DNA from: Chryseobacterium lacus
GTDB lineage: Bacteria > Bacteroidota > Bacteroidia > Flavobacteriales > Weeksellaceae
Length of the DNA stretch: 64,000 nt
Direction of reading: 5' to 3'
Assembly (NCBI RefSeq): GCF_003336205.1
Contig: NZ_QPIE01000002.1
Location: 62,001 to 126,000, forward strand
Of this stretch, positions 39,866 through 49,397 are shown in pieces. The position numbers and the translations under genes were made by a program. The notes beneath the pieces were generated by a model. The model worked only from the letters and a program-made list of their open reading frames with translations, ran no database searches and had not been told where the DNA came from. Each line of letters starts with the position of its first letter. Within the stretch, counting starts at the first letter, position 1.

Positions 39866-40216
39866 CTAAGTGAGAAGATTGGTTTTTTCGTCGGGAAAGA
39901 TAATTTTAGGTTGGAAATCTTTAGCTTCTTCAGGGGTCATTTGCGCATAAGAGATGATGATGATGATATCGTCTTTCTGAACTCTTCTTGCTGCAGGCCC
40001 ATTCAGGCAGATTTCACCAGATTTTCTTTTACCTTTTATCGCATAAGTATCAAAACGTTCACCATTATTGATGTTGACAATAAACACCCGTTCGCCGACT
40101 ATAATTCCCGAGGCTTCCAGAAGATCCTCATCAATGGTAATGCTTCCGATATAGTTCAGATCCGAAGAAGTAACCCTTACACGGTGAATTTTTGATTTAA
40201 AAACTTCAATTAACAT
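39866..40216 (-). CDS. panD: aspartate 1-decarboxylase
   Basis: Makes beta-alanine from L-aspartate for pantothenate and coenzyme A. At 116 residues it is of normal length. The self-cleavage site Gly24-Ser25 (NYIGSITID) generates the pyruvoyl cofactor; Lys9 and Tyr22 surround it, and NGPAARR with [12 protein letters not shown] completes the family pattern. It is the first gene of a two-gene unit with the flippase-like gene. Its upstream -7 box is so close that the message may lack a leader. Confidence 0.97.
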   Translation of the reverse strand: MLIEVFKSKIHRVRVTSSDLNYIGSITIDEDLLEASGIIVGERVFIVNINNGERFDTYAIKGKRKSGEICLNGPAARRVQKDDIIIIISYAQMTPEEAKDFQPKIIFPDEKTNLLT

Positions 40217-40222
40217 AGCCGC

Positions 40223-40230
40223 AAATTTAT
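40223..40230 (-). promoter_or_regulatory. -7 box (TAAATTTG) directly before panD
   Basis: On the minus strand TAAATTTG ends seven bases before the A of the panD start codon; a TTTG at 40256-40253 lies at a slightly long spacing of 22. Transcription should start at or near the ATG. Confidence 0.45.
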
Positions 40231-40550
40231 TAATAAATATTGGAACTGATTCAAAAACATCAAGTTCAGCCAGTGAATTTCACTTTTTATAATCATTACA
40301 TTATTATTATGTTTCGAATCTATCTGTTGCCAACCTAACAACAATAACAAAATAACTTTATGATATATTTAGAATTTGAAAATCCTCAATTCTTACGCTA
40401 AAAGAATCAAAATACAATTATATAAGTACCCACAAGGGTTCAGGGCAAAACCAACTGTTGCAAAGCCTTAGTTTTGGCGTCGGAGGTCATTATCATTTCC
40501 AAAGCAATCCCCAAATATTAATAAAATTTTCATTAATTTTTTCAAAATAA
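40231..40550. other. AT-rich intergenic region
   Basis: No gene, hairpin terminator or clear repeat was found here. It separates divergent panD and HU genes. The only features are possible promoter parts at its two ends. Confidence 0.6.
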
Positions 40551-40581
40551 TTTGCACAAATTGAATTTTGTTTTATATTTG
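40551..40581 (+). promoter_or_regulatory. predicted promoter for HU
   Basis: TTTG (40551-40554), a 19-base spacer and TATATTTG (40574-40581): an exact match to the Bacteroidetes consensus, as expected for a highly expressed gene. The leader would be about 32 bases. Confidence 0.75.
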
Positions 40582-40619
40582 CTCAAGACAACGAATCAAC
40601 TAACTTTAATATTTAAATT

Positions 40620-40916
40620 ATGAACAAGTCTGAATTAATTGATGCTATGGCACAGGATGCCGGAATTACAAAAGTGGCTGCAAAAGCTGCTCTGGAATCT
40701 TTTATGTCCAATGTACAGTCTACATTGCAACAAAAAGAAGGAAAAGTATCTCTGGTAGGTTTCGGAACTTTCTCTGTAGCTGAAAGAGCTGCAAGACAAG
40801 GAATCAATCCTGCTACTAAAAAACCAATTAAAATTGCTGCTAAGAAAGTGGCTAAATTTAAGCCGGGCGCAGATTTATCCAATGCTGTTGCAGGTGCGGG
40901 TGCTAAGAAAAAATAA
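40620..40916 (+). CDS. HU family DNA-binding protein
   Basis: A 98-residue histone-like protein that bends and compacts DNA. The start MNKSELIDAMAQDAGITKVA, the GFGTF turn and the INPATKKPIKI beta-arm (with the conserved Pro that intercalates into DNA) are typical. The C-terminus is Ala/Lys-rich. It has an excellent promoter and its own terminator. Confidence 0.97.
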   Translation: MNKSELIDAMAQDAGITKVAAKAALESFMSNVQSTLQQKEGKVSLVGFGTFSVAERAARQGINPATKKPIKIAAKKVAKFKPGADLSNAVAGAGAKKK

Positions 40917-40941
40917 TTTTCAGATATTCTGAAAAATACGA

Positions 40942-40964
40942 AGAGGCGGCATAGTGCTGTCTCT
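40942..40964 (+). terminator. terminator of the HU gene
   Basis: AGAGGCGGCA (40942-40951) pairs with TGCTGTCTCT (40955-40964) allowing two G-U pairs, followed by TTTTT. Confidence 0.7.
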
Positions 40965-41055
40965 TTTTTGTGTTTATTAAACAAGAACTATTGAGAAAAA
41001 AATTTTAGAGAAAATAAAAATTATCGAGATCATTGAAGTTCAAAATACGCAATCA

Positions 41056-41700
41056 TCAGGGAGCCAGCCTTGAAATTTTCCAATCGAAATCGTGAGTAAG
41101 TTCGTACAAAATACGGTCGTGAAGGCGATTTGGGCGGCCTTGCCAGAATTCTATTTCGTAAGGTTTAGCCAAATAGCCACCCCAGTTTTCAGGACGTCCC
41201 ACTTCTTTTCCGTCAAAAGCTTTTTCCAGTTCTTCCAGTTTCTTTTCCAGGAAATCCCGGTCTGGAATCACAGTGCTCTGCGGGGAAACCAAAGCTCCCA
41301 ACTGACTCCCTTTCGGCCTTGATGCAAAATAACCGTCACTTAAATTCTCAGAAAGCCGCTCCATTTCTGCTTTAATAATGATTTGCCGTTCCAAAGGCGG
41401 CCAAAAAAAGTGAAGACACGCTTTGAGATTTTTCTCGATGGCTTTTCCCTTTCGGCTGTCATAATTGGTATAAAAAATGAAACCTTCCCAGGTATAGGAT
41501 TTCAGCAACACCATTCTTGTTCTCGGGCAACCGTCGTTTTCCATAGTGGAGACGGACATCGCATTCGGTTCAGAAATATTTCCGTTTTCTTCAGCATCAG
41601 AAAACCAATCGCGGAACTGCTCTATCGGATTGGCCTTGACATTCGCTTCCAAAAGTTCAGATTTGCTATAAATTCTCCTTTTATCGTGCAGGTTTTCCAT
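41056..41700 (-). CDS. pdxH: pyridoxamine 5'-phosphate oxidase
   Basis: Oxidises pyridoxine or pyridoxamine 5'-phosphate to PLP with FMN. The 214-residue length is normal. Family motifs include NAMSVSTMENDGCPRTRMVL, FIFYTNYDSRKGKAIEKN, and the C-terminal WGGYLAKPYEIEFWQGRPNR, where the Arg and His residues bind substrate. It is divergent from the YqgE gene, with 36 bases between starts, so the two promoters must overlap. Confidence 0.97.
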   Translation of the reverse strand: MENLHDKRRIYSKSELLEANVKANPIEQFRDWFSDAEENGNISEPNAMSVSTMENDGCPRTRMVLLKSYTWEGFIFYTNYDSRKGKAIEKNLKACLHFFWPPLERQIIIKAEMERLSENLSDGYFASRPKGSQLGALVSPQSTVIPDRDFLEKKLEELEKAFDGKEVGRPENWGGYLAKPYEIEFWQGRPNRLHDRILYELTHDFDWKISRLAP

Positions 41701-41709
41701 ACTTTTTTT

Positions 41710-41717
41710 TACATTTG
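41710..41717 (+). promoter_or_regulatory. -7 box (TACATTTG) for the YqgE/AlgH gene
   Basis: An exact -7 match; the predicted start near 41724 gives a short leader and supports the ATG at 41737 rather than the GTG at 41728. No -33 box is seen at the usual spacing. Confidence 0.4.
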
Positions 41718-41736
41718 AACAAAGAAGGTGATTATT

Positions 41737-42285
41737 ATGGATTATTCGTACAAAGGTAAAATATTAATTTCCACTCCTGACATCTCTACAGATATATTTT
41801 CGCGCTCTGTAGTTCTGATTGTAGAACACGATGAAAACGGCGCTTTCGGAATTATTCTGAATAAAAAGGAAGATACCGTCAGCCAGAGTATTTCAGAAGT
41901 TTTCGGTTTCCCAGTGGATATTTATGAAGGCGGACCTGTGGAACACAACAAGATTTTTTTTATTGTAAAAGGAACTCCGGTAACAGAACTTTATATACGT
42001 ATTGATGAACAATATTATCTGACGGAAGACAGCGAAACCATCATAGAAGAAATGGTGAACAAAAGGCTGGGCACGGAGGAAGTGAAGGTGTTTTCAGGAT
42101 ATTCGGGCTGGACAGCGAAGCAGCTCGAAGGTGAAATTCAGAAAAAATTCTGGACGGTAGTAGAAGTGTACAATCTGGAGTATACAGCGCCTAGCACCCA
42201 CCATCTGTGGAAAAATATTATGCAAAACCTGGGTGGAGAATTTCTGATTTGGGCCAATGCGCCGGAAAATATTTCGATGAACTGA
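41737..42285 (+). CDS. YqgE/AlgH family protein
   Basis: A 182-residue protein of the YqgE/AlgH (DUF179) family. The start MDYSYKGKILISTPDISTDI, the H-D/E-x-x-G-x-G-x-I-L-N-K pattern (EHDENGAFGIILNKK), YEGGPVE and FSGYSGWTAKQLEGE are family signatures. AlgH affects alginate regulation in Pseudomonas, but the activity is unknown; relatives were proposed to be nucleotide- or redox-linked regulators. It is the only gene before a hairpin that separates it from the class IV aminotransferase-like gene. Confidence 0.95.
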   Translation: MDYSYKGKILISTPDISTDIFSRSVVLIVEHDENGAFGIILNKKEDTVSQSISEVFGFPVDIYEGGPVEHNKIFFIVKGTPVTELYIRIDEQYYLTEDSETIIEEMVNKRLGTEEVKVFSGYSGWTAKQLEGEIQKKFWTVVEVYNLEYTAPSTHHLWKNIMQNLGGEFLIWANAPENISMN

Positions 42286-42360
42286 CGGCAATCGTAAAGG
42301 TTAAAGACGAAGAATATACTATTCCCCCACTATTTTCGTTAAAGAGAATACAACCAATAA

Positions 42361-42401
42361 AACCCGGCTAAATGACTTCTCGAAAGGTTGTTTACCGGGT
42401 T
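42361..42401. terminator. bidirectional terminator hairpin
   Basis: AACCCGG and TAAA (with a bulged C) pair with TTTA and CCGGGTT across an 18-base loop, between the convergent YqgE gene and aminotransferase-like gene. Confidence 0.5.
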
Positions 42402-42416
42402 TGTCAAAGAAGGAAG

Positions 42417-43226
42417 TTATACGAGCAATGTCGCCTTCCACAGGTCTATCATTTCTGAAAATCTAGAATATCCAAAAGTTTTGTTGCGAATTTTACCTAC
42501 AGGAAACACTCCTTTCTCATCTGAAATCATTAGAATTTCATCGGCCTTTTGAGTTTCAAAAGCAATCATTTCTTCCTGTTCTATTTCTGCCAGATTATTT
42601 TTATGAACAAAAGTAATAAAGCTTTCCATGAGTGGAGAAATATACGCTCCTTCAGATTGCTTCGGAACGCGAATAACATTATTGTGTAAAAGCAGCAGAT
42701 TTCCAAACCTTGTTCTGGCCATTCTTTTTTGCGGATTTAGCAGGATGACATCATCTAAATCATTCTCCCGGGCATAAATTTCTGCATACACATTTTCCGG
42801 ACAATGCACCCGTATGTTGCTGAGCAAATTGGTATTGACAGATATTTCCCTGATCATATCCAGTTCAATTTCCGGCTTCAGCGCCAACACATCATCCACT
42901 TCCTGAACTTCAAAATAGAATGACGTTCCCGATTTGGGCAACGGATGATCATCAGCATCCCGATAAGCCATAAAATGCACCACGGCATTCATCACACCCT
43001 GCTCTAAAACCCGTTGAACGATGAGTTCCCGAAAGAAATCGAAAGTATACTCCAAAGGAATATTCATTCTCATTTTGCGCATGGATGCCATCAGAAAAAA
43101 ATAACATTCTTCGGCCAGAATCAGTTGTCCGTTTCTGATAAAAAAAGATACTTTCACTGCATCTCCAAAAAGGAAGGCACGGTTTACAGGTTCAAAATTT
43201 CCTGAAGCGTAGTATTTGTGAGCCAT
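42417..43226 (-). CDS. class IV aminotransferase-like protein lacking the PLP lysine
   Basis: A 269-residue protein with the fold of class IV aminotransferases (branched-chain aminotransferase, aminodeoxychorismate lyase). RAFLFGDAV and the ARENDLDDVILLN block align well with the family. However, where the family has the PLP lysine (G-I-K-T), this protein has SNIRV, placing Arg139 there, and the Glu that contacts the PLP pyridine is replaced in MARTRFGN (Arg171). It is therefore probably not a normal aminotransferase. It lies 72 bases from a START-like gene on the same strand. Confidence 0.85.
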   Translation of the reverse strand: MAHKYYASGNFEPVNRAFLFGDAVKVSFFIRNGQLILAEECYFFLMASMRKMRMNIPLEYTFDFFRELIVQRVLEQGVMNAVVHFMAYRDADDHPLPKSGTSFYFEVQEVDDVLALKPEIELDMIREISVNTNLLSNIRVHCPENVYAEIYARENDLDDVILLNPQKRMARTRFGNLLLLHNNVIRVPKQSEGAYISPLMESFITFVHKNNLAEIEQEEMIAFETQKADEILMISDEKGVFPVGKIRNKTFGYSRFSEMIDLWKATLLV

Positions 43227-43298
43227 TTTATGAAGTTTTTAAACAATAAATGAACGATCTCTCGTCCATCATGTATTTTAAAAATGAGTTTTTCGGGT

Positions 43299-43685
43299 TT
43301 ATGCTGCCCCAAGTTTTATTTGAAGGTTTTCGATTAGATTTTCCCAATAAAGTCGGTTTTCTTCCCGATCTTCAGGTTCGCTAAAATCAGTAATATTCAG
43401 GGAAAGATCTTCGGTTATTTCATCGATAACGATGGTCATTTCAAAGAAATTTTTGGTTCCTTCATCTTCTTCCCAACGAAAACGAACGAAGCTTTCGGGT
43501 TTGTAGCGGATCAGTGTTGCTTTTTCGGCAGGCCCTCCTCCCCAACTGAAATAGAAGTCATCTCCTTTTTCCACAACCTCATCAGCAAACCATTCCGCAA
43601 GCCCTTCTGCACTTGCCAGATATTCATATAAAATCTCTGAAAGACAGTGCATTGGGAATTCGTACTGCACTTTCTGCTTCGCCAT
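43299..43685 (-). CDS. START-like/SRPBCC domain protein
   Basis: A 128-residue protein of the START-like (AHSA1/SRPBCC) type. YEFPMHCLSEILYEYLASAEGLAEWFADEV and FVRFRWEEDEG fit the family's ligand-binding cavity fold. An alternative GTG at 43694 would add three residues; the ATG at 43685 is chosen. It is upstream of the aminotransferase-like gene on the same strand and the pair may be co-transcribed, but neither has a known role. Confidence 0.88.
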   Translation of the reverse strand: MAKQKVQYEFPMHCLSEILYEYLASAEGLAEWFADEVVEKGDDFYFSWGGGPAEKATLIRYKPESFVRFRWEEDEGTKNFFEMTIVIDEITEDLSLNITDFSEPEDREENRLYWENLIENLQIKLGAA

Positions 43686-43760
43686 ATTGTTCACTTTTTA
43701 ATGTTGCGCAATATATAAATTAATTATTGAACTATGCAACAATAGAGATATGATTTTTAT

Positions 43761-44936
43761 CTAATCAAAATTTAGTACATCCAGAAGGATACGGCAACCT
43801 TCGCGGATTTCTTCTTCGGAAATAGTGAGCGGCGGCGAAATTCTAAGATACTCATTTCTATACAGTTGCCAAAAGACAATAAGTCCTTTGCCCATACAGT
43901 CTTTGGCGACCTTCAATGTATAGTCAGGCGAACCGAGATCTACAGCCAGCATGAGACCTTTCCCGTTGATCTTCTTAATTTTCGGATGTACAAGCAACTC
44001 CCGAAACAACCGTTCTTTCTTTGAAATTTCATTCATCAGTCCACTCGAAAGCACTTCTTTCAAGGTAGCATAACTGGCCGCTGCAATGAGTGGATTTCCT
44101 CCGAAAGTAGTGATGTGCCCCAATTTCGGAGAATGCGAAAGCGTTTCCATAATTTTCCTTGAACTCATAAAAGCACCAACAGGAACACCACCGCCCATAC
44201 CTTTCCCCATCACCAGAATATCGGGAACGATTCCGTAATGCTCGAAAGCAAATAGTTTTCCGGTTCTTCCAAAACCCGGTTGTATTTCATCCAGAATCAG
44301 CAAAGCGCCGGTTTCTTCACATCTTTTCTTCAGCTTTTGAATATAAGAATGATCGGGAAGAAGAAATCCTGCAGCACCCTGAATAGTTTCCATAATGACA
44401 GCCGCTGTTTTTTCTGTAATCTTTTTCAGATCTTCCTCCGCATTGAATTCGATGAAATTCACCAAAGGTAAAAGTGGCCGGAAAGCATTTTTATGATATT
44501 CATTACCCGAAACCGAAAGCGCACCGTGGGTATTGCCGTGATAGGAATTTTTAAACGATATAATTTCTTCTCTTCCTGTGTATCTTTTTGCCAGTTTCAG
44601 CGCACCGTCTATCGCTTCTGCTCCTGAATTTACCAGATAAGTAACTTCCAGAGGTTCGGGAGTGTTTTCTGCCAGAAGCTGACATAATTTCACGGGCATT
44701 TCCTGTGCATATTCTCCATAGACCATCACATGGAGGTATTTATCTGCCTGTTCTTTTATAGCGGAAATAATTTTGGGATGAGAATGTCCCAACGTATTGG
44801 CCGAAACTCCGGCGACAAAATCCAGGTATTTTTTTTCGTCGGTTCCGTAAATGTAACTGCCTTGCGCCTTGGCGACTTCAAAACCGGCAGCAAATTGGGT
44901 AGTTTGTGCCTGATAGGCGAAGAACTCTTTTTGCAT
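43761..44936 (-). CDS. class III PLP-dependent aminotransferase
   Basis: A 391-residue aminotransferase of the acetylornithine/4-aminobutyrate group. [19 protein letters not shown], the nucleotide-side [14 protein letters not shown] and the PLP lysine in [11 protein letters not shown] are clear. The closest match is to the general family called aspartate aminotransferase family protein; the substrate (for example a diamine, ornithine or beta-alanine) is not determined by sequence. The AAA-like gene begins 66 bases upstream on the same strand, so the two may form a unit. Confidence 0.92.
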   Translation of the reverse strand: MQKEFFAYQAQTTQFAAGFEVAKAQGSYIYGTDEKKYLDFVAGVSANTLGHSHPKIISAIKEQADKYLHVMVYGEYAQEMPVKLCQLLAENTPEPLEVTYLVNSGAEAIDGALKLAKRYTGREEIISFKNSYHGNTHGALSVSGNEYHKNAFRPLLPLVNFIEFNAEEDLKKITEKTAAVIMETIQGAAGFLLPDHSYIQKLKKRCEETGALLILDEIQPGFGRTGKLFAFEHYGIVPDILVMGKGMGGGVPVGAFMSSRKIMETLSHSPKLGHITTFGGNPLIAAASYATLKEVLSSGLMNEISKKERLFRELLVHPKIKKINGKGLMLAVDLGSPDYTLKVAKDCMGKGLIVFWQLYRNEYLRISPPLTISEEEIREGCRILLDVLNFD

Positions 44937-45002
44937 ACCGCAAAATTAAGAAAAACCGCCGCATTCTTATTTATAAATGGAGAAGACCTGCAACTAAACG
45001 TA

Positions 45003-46337
45003 TTAATTGTGATGAAAGCCGATCTGTCGTCTTGGCATTTCCACTACTTTGTAAGTTTCCAGTTCGTGTTTCAGTTTTTCTATTCTTTTGGTAAAAGCAT
45101 CGTAATCATTCGCGGAAACTTCAAAAATAAATTGCTGTACCGAGTTCAGATATTCATCAGTAAGCTTAGTTGCGGCTTCGATAAGGCTGTGTTCCAGGAG
45201 AGATTTTTCGATTTTGAACTGATGCGTTTTTACTTTCAGGTAATGATTGCGGAGGCGTTTTTTCACACTTTGCGTAAAATCAATCACCATCGTATTGCTG
45301 AAAAGTTTCATCTTGGAAGAATATTCAGTCCAGAACGGTTTATGATCAGCTTCATTGTATTCCAGTATTTTCATCAGAACAGCGTCTTCTTCCAGATGAT
45401 GGGTAAGATAGCGGAGAATCATTTGAGCCCTTTCATCCTGATTGGGTGGGAACACCGGGATTTTGACATCGAATCTTCCGGGTGCGAAAACTTCGCTATC
45501 CATCCCGAGAAGATTATCTGCGGCAACCACCATCAGCAGATCTTCGTTCACAAAACGATGAATACTGTGGAGAATAATATCTTTGGTATCTTCATTTTCA
45601 GTGATCTGATTCTGATTGGGCGACCGGTCTTTGGCGATTTTATGAAAGTCCTCCAAAAACAGAAGTACTTTTTTCTCCTTCATCATCGCCGTTAGAAAAT
45701 CATTGAAATCTGCTTTTTTTCCGTTGATAAATGACGTTCCCAGATAAGAATTTTTCACTTCCCGAAATTCGTAGTTGATAATTTCTGCGATTTTACGAGC
45801 CCAGAAAATTTTTCCGCTTCCTTTCGGCCCGTACAGGATAATTCCGGCGGGTTTGTAAATTCCCCAATCTTTCGCCTGTTGTTCATCAATAAAGGGATTC
45901 AGCATGTCGGTAATATAAAAAAACAAATCGCGGTATCCGATGAAATCCCGTTGAGACAAAGGCGTTTTATTTCCGAAATAATCATAAACAAATTTGTAAT
46001 TTCCACCCAGATCATGATCTATACCATAACTGGAGACAGACGATTTGTACATTCCGTTTTCGAAAAGATTCGGCTTTTGTTTTCTGATCAGCGCTTCTAC
46101 TTTTTCAACCGGCTGATTGATTTGTTCCGCAATCTGGCTGCATGTTTTTTCCTCAGTAAGATCTTTTTCATATTTCAGGAGAAATTTTCTGTTTTCGCGG
46201 GCAAACCTCAGGAAATCATCTTTCACCTCCATATTCGGATACAGACATTCCGAAAGTTCCAGATCGAAATCCTCAATAAACTGTTTGATGCTGTAAGTAG
46301 ATACGCCCAATTCCAGCGCAAGATCTGTGATTTTCAT
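45003..46337 (-). CDS. AAA-family protein with degenerate nucleotide-binding motifs
   Basis: A 444-residue protein. Residues 1-90 form two small helical motifs; residues about 140-335 are an AAA domain. The P-loop reads GPKGSGKI (Lys176 followed by Ile177 instead of Ser/Thr), confirmed at codon level, and the Walker B acidic pair is ED (229-230, LLFLED) where DE is usual. The sensor-1-like Asn275 and the arginine of GRFD (288) remain. ATP hydrolysis may be weak or absent. The C-terminus is helical. It probably starts a unit with the class III aminotransferase downstream. Partner and function unknown. Confidence 0.88.
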   Translation of the reverse strand: MKITDLALELGVSTYSIKQFIEDFDLELSECLYPNMEVKDDFLRFARENRKFLLKYEKDLTEEKTCSQIAEQINQPVEKVEALIRKQKPNLFENGMYKSSVSSYGIDHDLGGNYKFVYDYFGNKTPLSQRDFIGYRDLFFYITDMLNPFIDEQQAKDWGIYKPAGIILYGPKGSGKIFWARKIAEIINYEFREVKNSYLGTSFINGKKADFNDFLTAMMKEKKVLLFLEDFHKIAKDRSPNQNQITENEDTKDIILHSIHRFVNEDLLMVVAADNLLGMDSEVFAPGRFDVKIPVFPPNQDERAQMILRYLTHHLEEDAVLMKILEYNEADHKPFWTEYSSKMKLFSNTMVIDFTQSVKKRLRNHYLKVKTHQFKIEKSLLEHSLIEAATKLTDEYLNSVQQFIFEVSANDYDAFTKRIEKLKHELETYKVVEMPRRQIGFHHN

Positions 46338-46531
46338 TGAATTTATTTAGAAAGATTACTTAAAGATATAAATTCTGTTGCAAAAAGTATGCGGTTTTGG
46401 TTCTCTCCCAACGTTCCTGTCATTTTAAATTTTCATTTAAAGTTTGATTTTATCAATATTGAATACCGAAATAGTGTTCAACATGCTTTTTAGATTCACG
46501 AAAAACGAATAAAATTATCACTAAATTTCCC

Positions 46532-46539
46532 TAAATTTG
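46532..46539 (+). promoter_or_regulatory. -7 box (TAAATTTG) for alaS
   Basis: An exact TAnnTTTG match with a predicted start near 46546 and a 43-base leader to the alaS ATG. No clear -33 box was found. Confidence 0.35.
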
Positions 46540-46588
46540 CACCTTATCTGACTTCGGCAACCGACTTCAGGCCTCAAGCAAAAAGAAT

Positions 46589-49246
46589 ATGACTTCACAA
46601 CAGATCCGCCAGCAGTTTTTAGATTTTTTTGAAAGTAAAGAACACCTTATCGTCCCTTCCGCACCCATTGTGCTGAAAGATGACCCTACCCTCATGTTCT
46701 CGAACTCGGGAATGACGCAGTTCAAGGATTATTTCCTGGGTTACAAAACCCCGAAATCGCCACGGATTTCCGATACACAGAAATGCCTTAGAGTTTCGGG
46801 CAAACACAACGATCTGGACGATGTAGGACGCGATACCTATCACCACACCATGTTCGAAATGCTGGGCAACTGGTCTTTCGGAGATTATTTCAAGAAAGAA
46901 GCTATAAGCTGGGCATGGGAACTGCTGACCGAAGTGTACGGAATTCCCAAGGAGAATATTTACGTCACTATTTTTGAAGGCGATGCGTCCGAAAATCTGG
47001 AGCGCGATCAGGAAGCGTATAATTTCTGGAAAGAACATATTGACGAAAGCCGCATCATCAACGGAAATAAAAAAGACAATTTCTGGGAAATGGGCGACAG
47101 CGGGCCTTGCGGGCCTTGCTCAGAAATACACGTAGATTTGCGGACAGCCGAAGAAAAAGCACAAATCTCCGGCCTGGATCTGGTGAACAACGACCATCCT
47201 CAGGTAGTGGAAATATGGAACCTCGTTTTCATGGAGTTCAACCGGAAAGCGGATGGCAGCCTTGAGAGGCTTCCTGCACAACACGTGGACACCGGAATGG
47301 GCTTCGAGCGCCTGTGTATGGCACTTCAGGGAAAATCCTCCAACTATGACACGGATGTTTTCACACCGCTTATTGCAAAAGTAGAAGCGCTTTCAGGAAA
47401 AAAATATACCGGAATTTTAGAAGACGAAAAAGATATTGCCATCCGCGTGGTGGTAGATCATATCCGAGGAGTTTCCTTTGCTATTGCAGACGGACAACTG
47501 CCTTCCAACGGAGGTGCAGGATACGTGATCCGAAGAATTCTTAGGCGAGCTATTTCTTATTCCTATCGCTTCTTAGGAATGAAAGAACCCTTCCTTTATC
47601 AGTTGGTAGAGGTGCTGAACAACCAAATGGGCGGATTTTTCCCGGAAATCAGGAAGCAGCGTACCCTAGTTTCTGAAGTCATCAAAGAAGAAGAAAATTC
47701 ATTTTTAAGAACCATTGAAACCGGCTTGGTTCGACTGGACAACATCATCAATGAAACTCTTAAAAAAGGCCAAAAGGACCTTCCCGGCGAACAGGTTTTT
47801 GAACTCTACGATACTTTCGGATTCCCCGCCGACCTTTCCAGAATTATTGCTGAAGAAAAACAGCTAACGGTGGACGAACAGGGCTTCGAAGCTGAAATGG
47901 CAAAACAGAAACAACGATCCAAAAAAGATTCGGCAGCGAAGGTGTACGACTGGGTGGTACTGGAAGAAAGACCTGAAACTTTCGTCGGATATGATCAGAT
48001 GGCTGCCGAAACTTACATTACTAGATACCGCAAAATTGAAAATAAAGACGGCGAATTTTATCAGATCGTTCTTTCACAATCGCCGTTCTATCCCGAGGGC
48101 GGCGGACAAATCGGCGATACCGGTGTACTGATACCAAGCTATGCTCCACATTTCGATATTTCGCAGCCGGATATGTACAATATAAAAGACAATCCCGATG
48201 TGATTCAGGTGCTGGATACCAAAAAAGAAAACAATCTGATCGTCTCTCTGATCAACGAACTGCCGAAAGATGCAGGGGCGGTTTTCTATGCCAAAGTAGA
48301 GGCGAAAAACCGGCGGAACACCCAGGCCAATCACTCGGTGACGCATTTGCTTCACGAAGCCCTGCGCGAAGTTCTGGGAACGCACGTGGAACAGAAGGGT
48401 TCGTTTGTTGGCCCGGAATATCTGCGGTTCGATTTCTCGCATTTCTCCAAAATGACTGAGCAGGAACTGGCGTTAGTAGAAGAAAAAGTAAATGCTAAAA
48501 TAAAGGAAAATATTGTGCTGGAAGAGCACCGAAGCATTCCCATTGCGGAAGCGATGGAGCGCGGAGCACTGGCGCTTTTCGGCGAAAAATACGGCGATTC
48601 CGTCCGCATGATTCAGTTCGGAACTTCCAGAGAACTTTGCGGCGGCACCCACGTGAAATCTACCGGAGAAATCGGTCATTTTAAAATCATTTCAGAATCT
48701 TCTACAGCCGCAGGAATCCGGAGAATAGAAGCCATTTCCGGAGACAAATCTGCAGAATATTTTAAAAATCTGGAAACACAACTGGCTGAACTTTCGCGGG
48801 TATTGAAATCCAAAGACTTGGCGAAATCGGTAGAAAAGTTATTGTCCGAAAATGCTGCACTGAAAGCAGAAGTGGAATCTTTGAAAAAAGAGAAAGCCCA
48901 AAGCGAAACTGCCAACTGGAAAAATGATTTTACAGAACAGAATGGCAAAAAACTTCTCGTGAAAAAAGTATCTCTGGAAGCCGGAAGCGTAAAGGACATT
49001 GTATTTCAGCTGAAAAAAGAAGTTTCGAATTCCATTACGGTGATTATTTCTGATGCCGGCGAAAAACCGATGATTACCGTGGGCGTTTCACCCGATCTGG
49101 AAGGGCAATACCACGCCGGAAACATTGTGAAAGAACTGGCCAAGGAAATCCAGGGCGGCGGCGGCGGAAATCCCGGCTTTGCCACAGCAGGCGGAAAAAA
49201 CCTGGCAGGAATAGATCAAGCTGTTGCCAGAGCGATGGAGCTGTAA
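46589..49246 (+). CDS. alaS: alanyl-tRNA synthetase
   Basis: Charges tRNA-Ala and edits mischarged Ser and Gly. The 885-residue length is normal for bacteria. The class II core ([19 protein letters not shown], the [17 protein letters not shown] block), the editing domain ([16 protein letters not shown] with H-x-x-x-H) and CGGTH, and the C-terminal C-Ala domain ending in [14 protein letters not shown] are in order. It has its own terminator. Confidence 0.98.
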   Translation: MTSQQIRQQFLDFFESKEHLIVPSAPIVLKDDPTLMFSNSGMTQFKDYFLGYKTPKSPRISDTQKCLRVSGKHNDLDDVGRDTYHHTMFEMLGNWSFGDYFKKEAISWAWELLTEVYGIPKENIYVTIFEGDASENLERDQEAYNFWKEHIDESRIINGNKKDNFWEMGDSGPCGPCSEIHVDLRTAEEKAQISGLDLVNNDHPQVVEIWNLVFMEFNRKADGSLERLPAQHVDTGMGFERLCMALQGKSSNYDTDVFTPLIAKVEALSGKKYTGILEDEKDIAIRVVVDHIRGVSFAIADGQLPSNGGAGYVIRRILRRAISYSYRFLGMKEPFLYQLVEVLNNQMGGFFPEIRKQRTLVSEVIKEEENSFLRTIETGLVRLDNIINETLKKGQKDLPGEQVFELYDTFGFPADLSRIIAEEKQLTVDEQGFEAEMAKQKQRSKKDSAAKVYDWVVLEERPETFVGYDQMAAETYITRYRKIENKDGEFYQIVLSQSPFYPEGGGQIGDTGVLIPSYAPHFDISQPDMYNIKDNPDVIQVLDTKKENNLIVSLINELPKDAGAVFYAKVEAKNRRNTQANHSVTHLLHEALREVLGTHVEQKGSFVGPEYLRFDFSHFSKMTEQELALVEEKVNAKIKENIVLEEHRSIPIAEAMERGALALFGEKYGDSVRMIQFGTSRELCGGTHVKSTGEIGHFKIISESSTAAGIRRIEAISGDKSAEYFKNLETQLAELSRVLKSKDLAKSVEKLLSENAALKAEVESLKKEKAQSETANWKNDFTEQNGKKLLVKKVSLEAGSVKDIVFQLKKEVSNSITVIISDAGEKPMITVGVSPDLEGQYHAGNIVKELAKEIQGGGGGNPGFATAGGKNLAGIDQAVARAMEL

Positions 49247-49332
49247 ATTTATTTATTAGCTTAAGATGAAACTACTTTCAGTATGTGAAAAAGCTGATTT
49301 ATTAGCTATGATCTGCCTCGTCCATATATTTT

Positions 49333-49355
49333 CCCTCAGCTCTTGCGAGCGAGGG
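49333..49355 (+). terminator. terminator of alaS
   Basis: CCCTC-A-GCTC pairs with GAGC-GAGGG (one bulged A) and is followed by ATTTTTATTT, 87 bases past the alaS stop. Confidence 0.7.
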
Positions 49356-49397
49356 ATTTTTATTTAATTTTGATTCCTGATCGCTTATAATCTTTTT

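Noticed and set aside
44730-45695. 321-residue plus-strand open frame
   Set aside because: It is antisense to the class III aminotransferase and AAA-like genes; its Phe/His-rich composition is typical of a shadow frame.
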